In this document: one piece after another, positions 50,241 through 59,953 of the stretch | Position numbering within the stretch: the stretch's first letter is position 1 | Layout of the letters: each line of letters opens with the position of its first letter | Assembly (NCBI RefSeq): GCF_015074785.1 | Contig: NZ_CP042464.1 | Location: forward strand, 3,101,001 to 3,165,000 | DNA length: 64,000 bases | Reading direction: 5' to 3' | DNA from: Segatella copri | GTDB taxonomy: Bacteria > Bacteroidota > Bacteroidia > Bacteroidales > Bacteroidaceae | Notes under the pieces: model-generated | Told to the model about the DNA's origin: nothing | What the model saw: only the letters and a program-made list of their open reading frames with translations | The model's database searches: none | Position numbers and translations under genes: made by a program

Positions 50241-52559
50241 ATGAACGTAATTACAAAAAGTGTTCAGTTGCCTGATGGAAGAACCATCACAATTGAGACC
50301 GGAAAAGTTGCAAAACAGGCTGATGGTGCTGCGGTTCTCCGCATGGGTAACACAGTGCTTCTCGCAACTGTTTGTGCAGCAAAGGATGCAGTTCCGGGTA
50401 CAGATTTTATGCCTTTGCAAGTAGATTATCGTGAGCAGTACAGTGCTGCAGGTCGTTTCCCTGGTGGTTTCACCAAGCGCGAAGGCAAAGCCAGCGATGA
50501 GGAAATCCTTACCTCTCGTCTTGTGGACCGTGCTTTGCGTCCACTTTTCCCTTCTAACTACCATGCAGAAGTTTACGTACAGGTAATGTTGCTCTCAGCC
50601 GATGGTGTTGACCAGCCAGATGCCCTCGCAGGTTTCGCTGCTTCAGCTGCCATGGCTTGTTCAGATATTCCTTTCGAGTACTATATCTCTGAGGTTCGTG
50701 TAGCTCGTATCAATGGTGAGTATGTTGTTAACCCTACATTCCAGCAGATGGAAGAGGCAGACATGGATATCATGGTTGGTGCTACCAAGGACAATATCAT
50801 GATGGTAGAAGGTGAGATGAAGGAAGTTTCTGAGCAGGATCTCATTGGTGCCCTCAAGGTGGCTGCCGAGGCTATCAAGCCTATGTGCGAACTCCAGTAT
50901 GAGTTGGCTAAGGAGAAGGGTACTGACGTGAAGCGTGAGTATGACCACGAGATCAACGATGAGGAACTCCGTGAGCAGATTAAGTCTGAGCTTTACAAGC
51001 CAGCTTATGATATCAATCATCAGGCTTTGGAGAAGCATGCACGTCAGGATGCTTTCGACAAGGTTTTGGCTGATTTCCTTGAGAAGTATGACGCTGCTCA
51101 TACCGATCTTTCTGAGGAAGACTTGGAGGAGAAGCACGCTGAGGCTACCCGTTACTATGATGACGTAATGCGCGATGCTATGCGCCGTTGCATCCTCGAT
51201 GAGGGCTTGCGCCTTGATGGTCGTGCTACTACAGAAATCCGTCCTATCTGGTGCGAGGTATCTCCACTCCCAATGCCTCACGGAAGCGCTATCTTCCAGC
51301 GTGGTGAGACTATGTCTCTCTCTACATGTACTCTTGGTACAAAGATGGATGAAAAGCTTATCGACGGTGTGCTCGAGAAGAGCTACCAGCGCTTCCTCCT
51401 TCACTATAACTTCCCTCCATTCTCAACAGGTGAGGCTAAGGCTCAGCGCGGTGTAGGCCGTCGTGAGATTGGTCACGGTCACTTGGCATGGCGTGGTTTG
51501 AAGGGTCAGATTCCTACAGACTTCCCTTACACAGTACGTTTGGTAAGCCAGATCTTGGAGTCTAACGGTTCTTCTTCTATGGCTACTGTTTGTGCCGGTA
51601 CTCTCGCCCTGATGGATGCAGGTGTTCCTATGAAGAAGCCTGTTTCTGGTATCGCTATGGGTCTTATCAAGAACCCAGGTGAGGACAAGTACGCTATCCT
51701 CAGTGATATCCTCGGTGATGAGGACCACTTGGGTGATATGGACTTCAAGACCACTGGTACCCGCGATGGTTTGACCGCTACACAGATGGATATCAAGTGT
51801 GATGGTTTGAGCTTCGAGATTCTTGAGGAGGCTTTGATGCAGGCTAAGGCTGGTCGTGAGCACATCCTCAACTGCATGATGGAGACAATCTCTGAGCCAC
51901 GTGCTGAGATGAAGCCACAGGTTCCACGTATCGTAGCATTCGATATCCCTAAGGAGTTCATCGGTGCTGTTATCGGCCCTGGTGGTAAGATTATCCAGCA
52001 GATGCAGGAGGATACTGGTGCGACAATCACTATCGAGGAGACTGATGGTAAGGGTCACGTACAGGTATCTGCTCCTAACAAGGATTCTATCGATGCAGCT
52101 TTGGCTAAGATTAAGGCAATCGTAGCTGTTCCTGAGGTTGGTGAGGTTTACGAGGGTACTGTTCGCTCTATCATGCCTTACGGTTGCTTCGTAGAGATTC
52201 TCCCTGGTAAGGATGGTTTGCTCCACATCTCTGAGATTGATTGGAAGCGTCTTGAGACAGTTGAAGAGGCTGGCATCAAGGAAGGCGACAAGATCAAGGT
52301 GAAGTTGATGGAGATTGATCCTAAGACTGGCAAGTACAAGCTCTCTCACCGTGTGTTGATGGAGAAGCCAGAGGGTTATGTAGAGCGTGAGCGTCGTCCA
52401 CGTCCAGAGCGTGGTGAGCGTCGCGGTCGTCGTGATGACCGTCATGAGGGTCGTGGTGAGCGTCCAGCTCGTCAGCCACGTCGTTACGAGCATCGTAATG
52501 ATGAGCAGGCTCCTAAGGAGTTCAATGACTCTTTGGATCATAACAATGATGTAGAATAA
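50241..52559 (+). CDS. pnp: Polynucleotide phosphorylase
   Basis: Degrades RNA 3'-5' using phosphate. Two RNase PH domains are visible: the first with [33 protein letters not shown], the second with [18 protein letters not shown] and [25 protein letters not shown] domain ([23 protein letters not shown]) and an S1 domain ([20 protein letters not shown]) follow. The C-terminus carries an Arg-rich, RGG-like tail (about 715-760: [12 protein letters not shown] and similar), which may add RNA binding and is longer than in E. coli. Codon use is strongly biased, as expected for a highly expressed gene. Confidence 0.97.
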   Translation: MNVITKSVQLPDGRTITIETGKVAKQADGAAVLRMGNTVLLATVCAAKDAVPGTDFMPLQVDYREQYSAAGRFPGGFTKREGKASDEEILTSRLVDRALRPLFPSNYHAEVYVQVMLLSADGVDQPDALAGFAASAAMACSDIPFEYYISEVRVARINGEYVVNPTFQQMEEADMDIMVGATKDNIMMVEGEMKEVSEQDLIGALKVAAEAIKPMCELQYELAKEKGTDVKREYDHEINDEELREQIKSELYKPAYDINHQALEKHARQDAFDKVLADFLEKYDAAHTDLSEEDLEEKHAEATRYYDDVMRDAMRRCILDEGLRLDGRATTEIRPIWCEVSPLPMPHGSAIFQRGETMSLSTCTLGTKMDEKLIDGVLEKSYQRFLLHYNFPPFSTGEAKAQRGVGRREIGHGHLAWRGLKGQIPTDFPYTVRLVSQILESNGSSSMATVCAGTLALMDAGVPMKKPVSGIAMGLIKNPGEDKYAILSDILGDEDHLGDMDFKTTGTRDGLTATQMDIKCDGLSFEILEEALMQAKAGREHILNCMMETISEPRAEMKPQVPRIVAFDIPKEFIGAVIGPGGKIIQQMQEDTGATITIEETDGKGHVQVSAPNKDSIDAALAKIKAIVAVPEVGEVYEGTVRSIMPYGCFVEILPGKDGLLHISEIDWKRLETVEEAGIKEGDKIKVKLMEIDPKTGKYKLSHRVLMEKPEGYVERERRPRPERGERRGRRDDRHEGRGERPARQPRRYEHRNDEQAPKEFNDSLDHNNDVE

Positions 52560-52736
52560 TCCTAGTATTATATACATTAATAAATATAGATGGGTGTATT
52601 TCGTCAAAAAAGCGGAATGCACCCGTTTTTTGTCAGCATCCTATGAAAATGTTTCCTTAATGAAACATGCAGTTTCCCTTAGGGGAACAAATATTTTCCC
52701 TTAAGGAAAGTACATATAAAAAGTGTTTGAGAGAAG

Positions 52737-52776
52737 AATGAGGAAAGTTTACTGGTTATCAGTTACTTTCCTCATT
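52737..52776 (+). terminator. Hairpin downstream of pnp
   Basis: AATGAGGAAAGT (52737-52748) pairs perfectly with ACTTTCCTCATT (52765-52776) around a 16-nt loop, followed by TTGG. It is a candidate terminator, with little T run. Confidence 0.4.
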
Positions 52777-52779
52777 TTG

Positions 52780-53055
52780 GTTAAAAGTGGCGAGGACAGA
52801 CGAAGACGGGAATACGACAAGATGAGACAGAGGAACGTTACCTATCCGTAACCTATACCCCAAATGAGGAATGTTAAGGTTCGGAAGAATGAGGAAGGTT
52901 ACGAATTGAATTTGAATACTCTGATTTATAGTGAGTTACTGATGAGTAACGTAAGATTTTTGGTTACGAACCAAATTTGCCGTGTTCTGCCGTGAAATGC
53001 GTAGCAAGAAAAGACTCTTCATGTATTAATTTTGAACGCAAAAAAGAATGACGTT
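52780..53055 (+). promoter_or_regulatory. Att-like region with GTTAC repeats before the integrase stub
   Basis: No gene. Repeated GTTAC/GTAAC units occur in both orientations (52840-53000: CGTTACC, CGTAACC, GGTTACGA, GAGTTACT, GAGTAACG, GGTTACGAACC). The same kind of repeat precedes the integrases at 11076 and 26314, so these are probably arm-type sites of a lost element. Confidence 0.45.
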
Positions 53056-53472
53056 ATGAAGAGTACATTTTCAATTATCTTCTACCTCAAAAGACAGGTA
53101 GTAAAGAAAGATGGTACTGTTCCAGTTATGGGACGTATCACAGTGGACGGAACACAGGCGCAGTTCAGTTGCAAGACAACTGCCAATTCTGATTTGTGGG
53201 ACACCAAGGGCGGACGCATGATAGGTAAGAGTATGCAGGCTTTGGAGGTGAACCGTAAATTGGACAAGATGCGTGTGAGTATCAGCAAGCATTATCAGGA
53301 GATTATGGACAGGGACAACTTCGTCACTGCCGACAAGGTGAAGAACGCCTTTCTTGGCTTGGAGTATCGTTGCCATACACTGATGAAAGTCTATTCCCAA
53401 AGCCGTGATGAAATGGAAAAGCAATATAAGGCTGGCATGAAATCTTTGAGTACATACACGAAGTATAGATAA
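53056..53472 (+). pseudogene. Tyrosine recombinase N-terminal stub
   Basis: From ATG 53056 (MKSTFSIIFYLKRQVVKKDG) the frame encodes the arm-binding domain and the beginning of the core-binding domain of a Bacteroidetes integrase, then stops at codon 139. The entire catalytic domain is absent. The next frame is part of an unrelated gene, so a deletion joined the two. It marks the left border of a defence island. Confidence 0.8.
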
Positions 53473-53665
53473 AAAGCTGATAGAGGATTACCTCTTGAAA
53501 TTTGGCTCTGCTTCAAGAACTGATTTGGATGAACTCTTATTGGACAAATTACCTGATGTGCTTGATGAGACACAAAAATATAATAAGGTGACAAATCTTC
53601 TTGCTTCTTTAAGAAGAGCAGGAAAGATACATGTTATTGGTAGGAAATGGCTCTTATGCAATTAG
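53468..53665 (+). pseudogene. C-terminal winged-helix stub of a Schlafen/AlbA-type ATP-binding protein
   Basis: A frame without start encodes KKLIEDYLLKFGSASRTDLD, then ELLLDKLPDVLDETQKYNKV and NLLASLRRAGKIHVIGRKWL before TAG. This matches the C-terminal winged helix of AlbA_2/AAA_4-type proteins common in Bacteroidetes genome islands. The N-terminal nucleotide-binding region is missing, lost by the same deletion that truncated the integrase. Confidence 0.5.
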
Positions 53666-53799
53666 TATAATAAGGTGAAAGTTTACAAGAAAATTGGTTG
53701 TATTTACAAGAGAGTAAATGTAAACTCTTGAAAACCAGTTGGTTGAAAGCTTTAAGGTTTACAAGAATACAAGAAGATTTACAAGAAAATTACAAGAAG

Positions 53800-56259
53800 A
53801 TGGACATACAAGGATATATCATAGACCACTGGTTGGGGAAGATGAGCGCAGAGAAACCTGTGCTCGTCATCTACGACCGTAATGCGCTTTATCATAGTGT
53901 TTTGCCTCTAGCAGAGGAAAAAGGAGTGAAGGTGATAGACACAACCAAGGGCTTACTGCATGCTCGGCTGGCTGCGTCTCGTTTTTGGTGTGGTGAACTG
54001 GCAGAGAATAATGATTTGCGTATGATTATCTATCGCCAGATGCCTCAACCAACTACCGACCGTCAGTGGGTAGAGGAGCCTTATAGTGCTTTCAAAAATG
54101 CAGCGGCAATGTTTCCTGTAGGCCCACAAGATGACTATAAGTACATCTGTCAGTCGTTTTTGCCAACCAAGAAAGACGAGATTGAACGCCTGTTTGCGAG
54201 TGGAACTACATCTTTCAATATGATTAATGCCTTGCTTGATGGAGCGGCTTATCCTGCTTTGGAACAATTGACTGGTGGCAAGAGCTTTGTTGAGATGACG
54301 GTGGGCTTGTTGGCTCAAACGTTTTCTTCGGATATGGCATGGTTACCTGAATGGGCTCGTTTTGCGGAGATTCAATATCCGGGGCTTGATAGTAACGGAA
54401 TCTCACTTCAGGATATTCAGCAGAAACTATGGATGTATTTGCTGTTTAGTGAGTTCGTTTTCGATTTGCCTTCGGCTTTACCTGATAGCTTGAAGACGGT
54501 TGCTATGGCACCGGTTGAAATCAAGGATAAGATCTATTCGGTGTGTGATCATTTGCGTCGCAGAAGCGACTTGCGTGAGATTTATGTGAGAATGGCACGT
54601 AAAACGGCGGATGCTTTCCAACTTGCTGATTTGTTTGCGAAGTCCAAACATTTGGGTGACCGCGTGACATTTGCTTTTGAAAATAAGGTGGAATACGAAC
54701 GTTTCGTAGCTTATCTCAAAGAGGGTAAGTTAGGAGAGGCTCATAAGTTGCTCAAAAAGAATATCGAAGACGTTTGGTATCAGGAAGATTCTGAGGTGTC
54801 AACGTTTTGGAAGTTGGCTGGTTATGCCTTGCAAATCGCTGATTGTGTGAATCGGGGAGTAAAGAGCGATGGAGATATCCAGGATTTGGTGGAATGGTAT
54901 GTTGGCAGTGGTCAGGAAGCTGATAAAGCTTACCGTAGATATTTGACTGATAGCCAGGAAGTAGTCTCTCTTCCTACTGCAGTAAAGACAATGACACAAT
55001 ATGTAGAAGGCTTGTATGCAGACTTTACTGAGCGTAGTGTCAAGGAGTATCAGATGCGTGCCGGGGAAATCAAGAATCATGAGCAACTGCGAAACCAGGG
55101 ATGTATAGATATCGTATATCCAGCCCTGAAAGAAGGTAAGCGGGTGGCTTTATTTTTTGTGGATGCTTTCCGCTATGAGATGGGTAAATGTTTTGCTGAT
55201 AGTATGATGCGCAATGAACCAGATCAAGTAAAGATAGGGGCTAAGTTGTCTTTCCTGCCTTCTGTTACTCGATTTGGTATGGCTGCTCATTTGGGACATG
55301 TGAAAATTGTGGAACAAAACGGAAAGCTTCAACCTTCTGTAGATGGCAGAGTGATTATAACGCCTGATGACCGACTGGATTATTTGCAGCAGAAAACCCA
55401 TGTAGTAACGCAAGATGTGCGTTTGGAAAATTTCGATATGTCTGCCATAGAAGACAATGTACAATTGTTGGTTATAAGAAGTCAGGATATGGATACTGCT
55501 GGAGAAGAAATCAAGTTGAGTGGGCTTGCCGTGATGGATAAGGTGTTGGTGCGTCTGGCGCGTGCCTTGAATGCCTGCAAGCAAAAAAGCTTTGATATGG
55601 CTGTCTTTGTTGCTGACCATGGATTTATGGTGCAGTCAAGTTTCCATGTGGGTAATTTGATAGATAAACCTATGGGTAGTGATGTCTCGCTGGAAGAAAG
55701 TCGCTTGTTGGTAGGTAATCTGAATGACAGCGAGGATACTTTGTCCTTTACTCCTGAAGAACTGGGACTGGATGCTGAGGTTATGAAACTATGTTATGCC
55801 AAGAACTTTACTGTGTTTAGAAAAGGTGAAGTGTTTTACCATGAAGGCTTGTCGCTCCAGGAGAATGTGGTACCTGTGATAACTGTACAGTTGCAGAATA
55901 AGCAAAAAAAGCAGAAGTATAGCGTGGAATTAAAGTATAAAGGGAATACGTTTGGTACAGTTTATACTTGCCGTCCGTTGATTGATATTAATATCCATCA
56001 GGATGATTTGTTTTCAGATGGAGTAAATATAAGATTAATAGTGTCTGATGGCGAAGGCCATGCAATAGGCGCACCGAGTGGTAAATTCTATGATGATGTT
56101 ACGCAGACAGCACAAATACCTTCTGGTGTTACTCAATACCGTCAGCCGATAGTTATAGATGAAGAATATGGGGGTGACAGTATTGTTGTGTCTGCGTTGG
56201 ATGCCGATACCCATGCTACGCTCTCTACATTGAAGTTGAACTTTGAAAATGATTTGTAA
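53800..56259 (+). CDS. pglZ: PglZ-domain protein of a BREX-like phage defence system
   Basis: From ATG 53800 (MDIQGYIIDHWLGKMSAEKP) the protein has 819 aa; the frame is open 34 codons earlier, but those come from non-coding sequence rich in ACAAGAA repeats. The N-terminal part (VLVIYDRNALYHSVLPLAEE) and a helical middle region lead to the alkaline-phosphatase-fold PglZ domain: VALFFVDAFRYEMGK (metal-binding Asp), LPSVTRFGMAAHLG (the Thr/Ser nucleophile position) and MAVFVADHGFMVQSSFHVG (DHG metal site). A C-terminal beta domain follows. PglZ is the one component shared by all BREX and Pgl systems. brxL begins directly after its stop. It is intact, while the usual methyltransferase and BrxC/P genes are not present. 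Confidence 0.88.
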   Translation: MDIQGYIIDHWLGKMSAEKPVLVIYDRNALYHSVLPLAEEKGVKVIDTTKGLLHARLAASRFWCGELAENNDLRMIIYRQMPQPTTDRQWVEEPYSAFKNAAAMFPVGPQDDYKYICQSFLPTKKDEIERLFASGTTSFNMINALLDGAAYPALEQLTGGKSFVEMTVGLLAQTFSSDMAWLPEWARFAEIQYPGLDSNGISLQDIQQKLWMYLLFSEFVFDLPSALPDSLKTVAMAPVEIKDKIYSVCDHLRRRSDLREIYVRMARKTADAFQLADLFAKSKHLGDRVTFAFENKVEYERFVAYLKEGKLGEAHKLLKKNIEDVWYQEDSEVSTFWKLAGYALQIADCVNRGVKSDGDIQDLVEWYVGSGQEADKAYRRYLTDSQEVVSLPTAVKTMTQYVEGLYADFTERSVKEYQMRAGEIKNHEQLRNQGCIDIVYPALKEGKRVALFFVDAFRYEMGKCFADSMMRNEPDQVKIGAKLSFLPSVTRFGMAAHLGHVKIVEQNGKLQPSVDGRVIITPDDRLDYLQQKTHVVTQDVRLENFDMSAIEDNVQLLVIRSQDMDTAGEEIKLSGLAVMDKVLVRLARALNACKQKSFDMAVFVADHGFMVQSSFHVGNLIDKPMGSDVSLEESRLLVGNLNDSEDTLSFTPEELGLDAEVMKLCYAKNFTVFRKGEVFYHEGLSLQENVVPVITVQLQNKQKKQKYSVELKYKGNTFGTVYTCRPLIDINIHQDDLFSDGVNIRLIVSDGEGHAIGAPSGKFYDDVTQTAQIPSGVTQYRQPIVIDEEYGGDSIVVSALDADTHATLSTLKLNFENDL

Positions 56260-58401
56260 ATGGATGCTTTAGATATGAAACTTAACCATGCTTTCCCAGG
56301 AAAGGTGGTTCGCAAGGACCTGCTGCATGATATTAAGCGTGCTGTGAACGTTCCTTCCTTTGTCTTGGAGTTCCTGCTGTCACGTTATTGTGCCAGTGAG
56401 GATCCCGAAGAAATAGAGGAAGGAAAGAAAGCTGTGCTGCAAACTATAGAAAAATGCTATGTTCGACCAGATGAATCTAACAAGGCACAGGCAATCGTGG
56501 AGCAGAAAAAACGCCATAAATTCATTGATAAGATTCATGTGAAATATGTGGAGCGGGAAAAGCGTTACTGGGCTGAGATGGAGAATTTTGCCTCCAAGCG
56601 TATTGCCATCAATCCTTGTTTCTATCAGGAAAACGAAAAATTGCTCGAGAGTGGCATCTGGGCTGAGATAACTTTGGCATATAATGAAGTGGAGGAGGAT
56701 GACTATGCCTTCTTCATCGAAGATTTGCGCCCTATCCAAATTGCCCATTTTGATGCAGAAAAGTTCTTTCGTGGTCGTGAGCAATTTACTACTGATGAGT
56801 GGATGGATGTTCTGATTCGTAGTATTGGCATTAATCCTGATTGGCTTTCTGAAAGATCACGTCAGCTGAATAGCGATAAGAATGGTAGAAGATTGAAATT
56901 TCATATTCTCTCCCGCTTCCTGCCATTGGTTCAAAGTAATTATAATAGCATTGAGTTGGGAGGCAGAAGTACCGGTAAGAGCTATTTTTATTCGGAGTTC
57001 TCTCCTTATTCTACTTTGTTGTCTGGTGGACAGGCTTCAACTGCCACATTACTATATAATAATCAACGCAAGCAAGTGGGTGCTGTTGGTTATTGGGATA
57101 ATGTCGCCTTTGATGAGGTTGCCAAGATGAAAATCAAGGATGCCGATACCGTGCAAATCATGAAAGATTATATGGCTAATGGTCGTTTCTCGCGTGGTAG
57201 GGAAGTGACAGGCTATGCCAGTTTCTCTTTTGTTGGTAACTTTGACTTGAATATCCAGCAGATAGTTAATAATTATGATAAAGATTTGCTGGTTACTTTG
57301 CCTGAAGCTTTCGATCTCGCTGTAATCGATCGTATCTACAACTATATTCCAGGGTGGGAGATACCGAAGATTGATGACAGTGCTTATAATAACGGTTTTG
57401 GATTGATCACGGATTATATGTCAGAGGCACTTCATTACTTATTTGTGCATGATAGTGACTACGTGGGGGTAGTCAATGCCCGTTTGAAGAAGGGTGATAA
57501 TATTGAAGGCCGTGATAACCGTGCCTTACAAAAAACGATATCTGGCTTTATCAAGTTGTTGTTCCCGACAGGTCAACCAACTGATGAGGAGTTCGATGAA
57601 ATAGTGGAATATGCGATAGAAGGCCGTCGTCGTGTGAAGGAACAATTGAATAAGCGTAAGCCTGATGAGGAATACGCTCGTATCAATATGTCATATATAA
57701 ATAGGGATGGAAAGAAAATTATAGTATATTGTCCGGAAAGTAAGTATAGCAAGGCAACCCAGAATCCTCGTAAAGATCCTGAAGTGGCAGTTTTGACCGA
57801 AGCTTATGATGAAATGCCTTTTGAGAATGCACCTTCAAAGGTTATGGAGGATCGTCCTATGATGAAACCTCTAATTGTTGAAGATAATTCTCCTAAAGAG
57901 AAGACAATTGATGTGCAATATGGCGATATAGGTTATGGTTATGATGACTTGTTTGCTGACTATCTGAAGGGGGCAAAGGTGGTTATGCTCGAAGAACCTT
58001 ACTTGTCACATGGCTATCAGGTAACCAATTTGGTTCGATTCATCGAATTATTGGTAAAGATAGGTGACTGTAAAGTTTTTAAGTTGATTACAAAACTCGG
58101 CGATACGGTAGAAGAGTCATCTTATATAAAAGATAGTTTGAGTGGTATCAAGGAAACCCTGGCTGATATGGATGGCAACATAATGACATTTGAATATGAA
58201 TTTGATGAAAACTCTCATGACCGTTACATCCGCACTAGTAATGATTGGGACATCACCCTTGGTCGTGGTCTTCATTTCTATCAGAACTTGAATCCAAGCA
58301 AGGATAGTCGTAACTACTTCCAGATGGGAACCTACGATCTTTCCCTTCGTCCATGTTTGAAGACAAGATTTACTTTTATCAAAAGAGATTCTAAAGAATA
58401 A
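56260..58401 (+). CDS. brxL: BrxL-like AAA+/Lon-like protein with C-terminal MIT_C-type domain
   Basis: A 713-aa protein whose ATG directly follows the pglZ stop. The N-terminal helical region (FPGKVVRKDLLHDIKRAVNVPSFVLEFLLSRYC) is typical of BrxL. An AAA+ core has Walker A ELGGRSTGKSYFY, a Walker-B-like VAFDEVAKM, and a GNFDLN sensor. The Lon-like protease domain common in BrxL is not evident. Instead the last 150 residues (DIGYGYDDLFADYLKGAKVV, EEPYLSHGYQVTNLVRFIEL, TLGRGLHFYQ) resemble the phospholipase-D-like MIT C-terminal domain. In BREX, BrxL is a ring-shaped DNA-binding factor needed to block phage. The C-terminal assignment is from memory of the motif. Confidence 0.85.
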   Translation: MDALDMKLNHAFPGKVVRKDLLHDIKRAVNVPSFVLEFLLSRYCASEDPEEIEEGKKAVLQTIEKCYVRPDESNKAQAIVEQKKRHKFIDKIHVKYVEREKRYWAEMENFASKRIAINPCFYQENEKLLESGIWAEITLAYNEVEEDDYAFFIEDLRPIQIAHFDAEKFFRGREQFTTDEWMDVLIRSIGINPDWLSERSRQLNSDKNGRRLKFHILSRFLPLVQSNYNSIELGGRSTGKSYFYSEFSPYSTLLSGGQASTATLLYNNQRKQVGAVGYWDNVAFDEVAKMKIKDADTVQIMKDYMANGRFSRGREVTGYASFSFVGNFDLNIQQIVNNYDKDLLVTLPEAFDLAVIDRIYNYIPGWEIPKIDDSAYNNGFGLITDYMSEALHYLFVHDSDYVGVVNARLKKGDNIEGRDNRALQKTISGFIKLLFPTGQPTDEEFDEIVEYAIEGRRRVKEQLNKRKPDEEYARINMSYINRDGKKIIVYCPESKYSKATQNPRKDPEVAVLTEAYDEMPFENAPSKVMEDRPMMKPLIVEDNSPKEKTIDVQYGDIGYGYDDLFADYLKGAKVVMLEEPYLSHGYQVTNLVRFIELLVKIGDCKVFKLITKLGDTVEESSYIKDSLSGIKETLADMDGNIMTFEYEFDENSHDRYIRTSNDWDITLGRGLHFYQNLNPSKDSRNYFQMGTYDLSLRPCLKTRFTFIKRDSKE

Positions 58402-59154
58402 ATGCGTATGGATAGTAAATGTAAATATTGGATGTTATTATTGACACTGTTGTGTGTCATATCATTAGGTTTTTCTTTATTTAGAGTGTTTCCCTGTGAA
58501 GTTGGTAATGAGACGTTTTTAGGAATAGTACTTTCTGCTGTCGGTATCATTGTTACTTTGGTTATGGGATATCAGATATTTAGTGTTGTTGAATTTAGAG
58601 GTGAACTTCAAAAGCAAAAAGAAGAAAATATTAAGTTGGCTCATGATAATGCAAAACTTCAACAAATGATTAGAAATCAAATGGGTGCATTAGATAAGCA
58701 AAAGGGTCGTATAGAGGAAGGGCTTAATATGTGTTTTTCTTATATTAATTATTTTTCGGGTCAAGATGTTTGTACTGCTTTTGGCGCATTTGTACCTATG
58801 TTGGATGCTTTGTACTATTCATTGGATTCTGATGAAGATGGTATTGACGATATATTCTCTAGCTTACAGTTATTTGTTAGCAAAATCCAAACACAATCTT
58901 TTGCAATGCCAGGAGGGTATGGTGATGTTCATGGAAAGTATATAATAACAGACCCACAGCATCCTTTTTATAATCGCACAATTGATGAATATATGAATTC
59001 TCGTTTGAAGCCTGTAAAGACTATTGATGATAAAATTCGCAATCATAAGAACTATAAGTTTATTAAAGTTTCATATGAAGATATTATGGCTTTATTCAAT
59101 GAGAAGGTGGCAAAGATTATTCAGGATCCTCAGAATTTATCTTTTTCGAGATAA
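58402..59154 (+). CDS. Membrane/coiled-coil protein following pglZ-brxL
   Basis: A 250-aa protein beginning at the codon after the brxL stop. ATG 58402 or 58408 are both possible. Two membrane helices (about 10-27 and 37-58), a coiled coil (about 62-105: FRGELQKQKEENIKLAHDNA) and a soluble C-terminal domain of unknown fold (TAFGAFVPMLDALYYSLDSD, GGYGDVHGKYIITDP) are visible. I recognise no family. The zero-base spacing indicates cotranscription and translational coupling, so it is likely a third component: a membrane sensor, an effector, or a passenger. Confidence 0.6.
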   Translation: MRMDSKCKYWMLLLTLLCVISLGFSLFRVFPCEVGNETFLGIVLSAVGIIVTLVMGYQIFSVVEFRGELQKQKEENIKLAHDNAKLQQMIRNQMGALDKQKGRIEEGLNMCFSYINYFSGQDVCTAFGAFVPMLDALYYSLDSDEDGIDDIFSSLQLFVSKIQTQSFAMPGGYGDVHGKYIITDPQHPFYNRTIDEYMNSRLKPVKTIDDKIRNHKNYKFIKVSYEDIMALFNEKVAKIIQDPQNLSFSR

Positions 59155-59442
59155 GACAATTTGAAAATGAAGTTTCTTGTTGACGGTTGAAAGTCCTTAG
59201 TGATTTTCAACTTGTCAACTTTGATACTTGACAATCCTTATAATACTCTACGATTTTGTAGAGTTATATGCTCAGGGATTCTGCAATGGGTGCAAAAGAG
59301 AGAATAGACTATAAATATTGGGTGCAAATCCTCTGATTTTGCAGAATTGCATGTTGAAGATTCTGCAATGGGGCAAGTGAAATGGAGGTCTATGAATTAT
59401 GGGTGCAAATAGGGTGCAACTTTGAAATGTATAAAAACAAAA
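59155..59442. other. Non-coding region with short direct repeats
   Basis: No gene. GATTCTGCAATGGG occurs twice (about 59278 and 59359), with TGGGTGCAAAT-type units between and after it. It separates the defence genes from the tRNA genes. Confidence 0.4.
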
Positions 59443-59475
59443 GAGCCTTGCAAGTAGTTGACTTGCAAGGCTTTA
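59443..59475. terminator. Hairpin between the defence island and tRNA genes
   Basis: AGCCTTGCAAGT pairs perfectly with ACTTGCAAGGCT around a 5-nt loop, with A-rich and T-rich flanks on the two sides. It can end both the plus-strand defence transcript and the minus-strand tRNA transcript. Confidence 0.65.
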
Positions 59476-59482
59476 TCTTTTG

Positions 59483-59556
59483 CGCTTCAAGATGGGCTTG
59501 AACCAACGACCCCCTGATTAACAGTCAGGTGCTCTAACCAACTGAGCTATTGAAGC
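59483..59556 (-). tRNA. tRNA-Asn (anticodon GTT), copy 1
   Basis: A 74-nt cloverleaf on the minus strand: acceptor GCTTCAA/TTGAAGC, D arm TAGCTCAGTTGGTTAGAGCA, anticodon stem CTGA/TCAG with loop CTGTTAA, T arm with GGTTCAAGCC, discriminator G. CCA is not encoded. It borders the defence island, and tRNA genes are typical integration sites, but no tRNA fragment was found at the other island border. Confidence 0.95.
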
Positions 59557-59606
59557 AATTTGCTATGAAAGAAGATGAGTTACGAGGCTAACCTGAAACT
59601 CTCTTG

Positions 59607-59680
59607 CGCTTCAAGATGGGCTTGAACCAACGACCCCCTGATTAACAGTCAGGTGCTCTAACCAACTGAGCTATTGAAGC
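59607..59680 (-). tRNA. tRNA-Asn (anticodon GTT), copy 2
   Basis: Base-for-base the same 74 nt as copy 1, 50 nt upstream of it in transcription order. The CTTGCGCTTCAAGATGGG flank is shared beyond the 3' end, showing a tandem duplication. Confidence 0.95.
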
Positions 59681-59855
59681 ATTTTTTCTGTAAAGAACAT
59701 GACGTTCCTTATTTGCGTGTGCAAAAGTACTAACTTTTCTTCATTCTGCCAAATTTTTTGCTGACTTTTTTCGCTTTTTCTCTAAAAAAGTGTATTTTTT
59801 CTTATCTTTGTGCCACTTTTTGCCTATTTTATGGTGTTTTTCGCAAAGAAATGAG

Positions 59856-59863
59856 TACTTTTG
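59856..59863 (+). promoter_or_regulatory. -7 promoter element of the S41 protease gene
   Basis: TACTTTTG, about 90 nt upstream of the ATG at 59954. Confidence 0.5.
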
Positions 59864-59953
59864 TGGTCGAAATCTTCTCCCGAGGGCGAATGCCGTGAAG
59901 AGGAGGAGGAAATAACCAATAAGTTGAATCATATACAATTAAATAAGGTAACA

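Noticed and set aside
51423..52622. 399-codon minus-strand frame under pnp
   Set aside because: It is antisense to a highly expressed, codon-biased gene, and its Leu/Thr-rich composition is a by-product of that codon bias.
59278..59420. Possible CRISPR-like repeats (GATTCTGCAATGGG, TGGGTGCAAAT)
   Set aside because: Only two or three short copies with irregular spacing and no cas genes. They are simple duplications.
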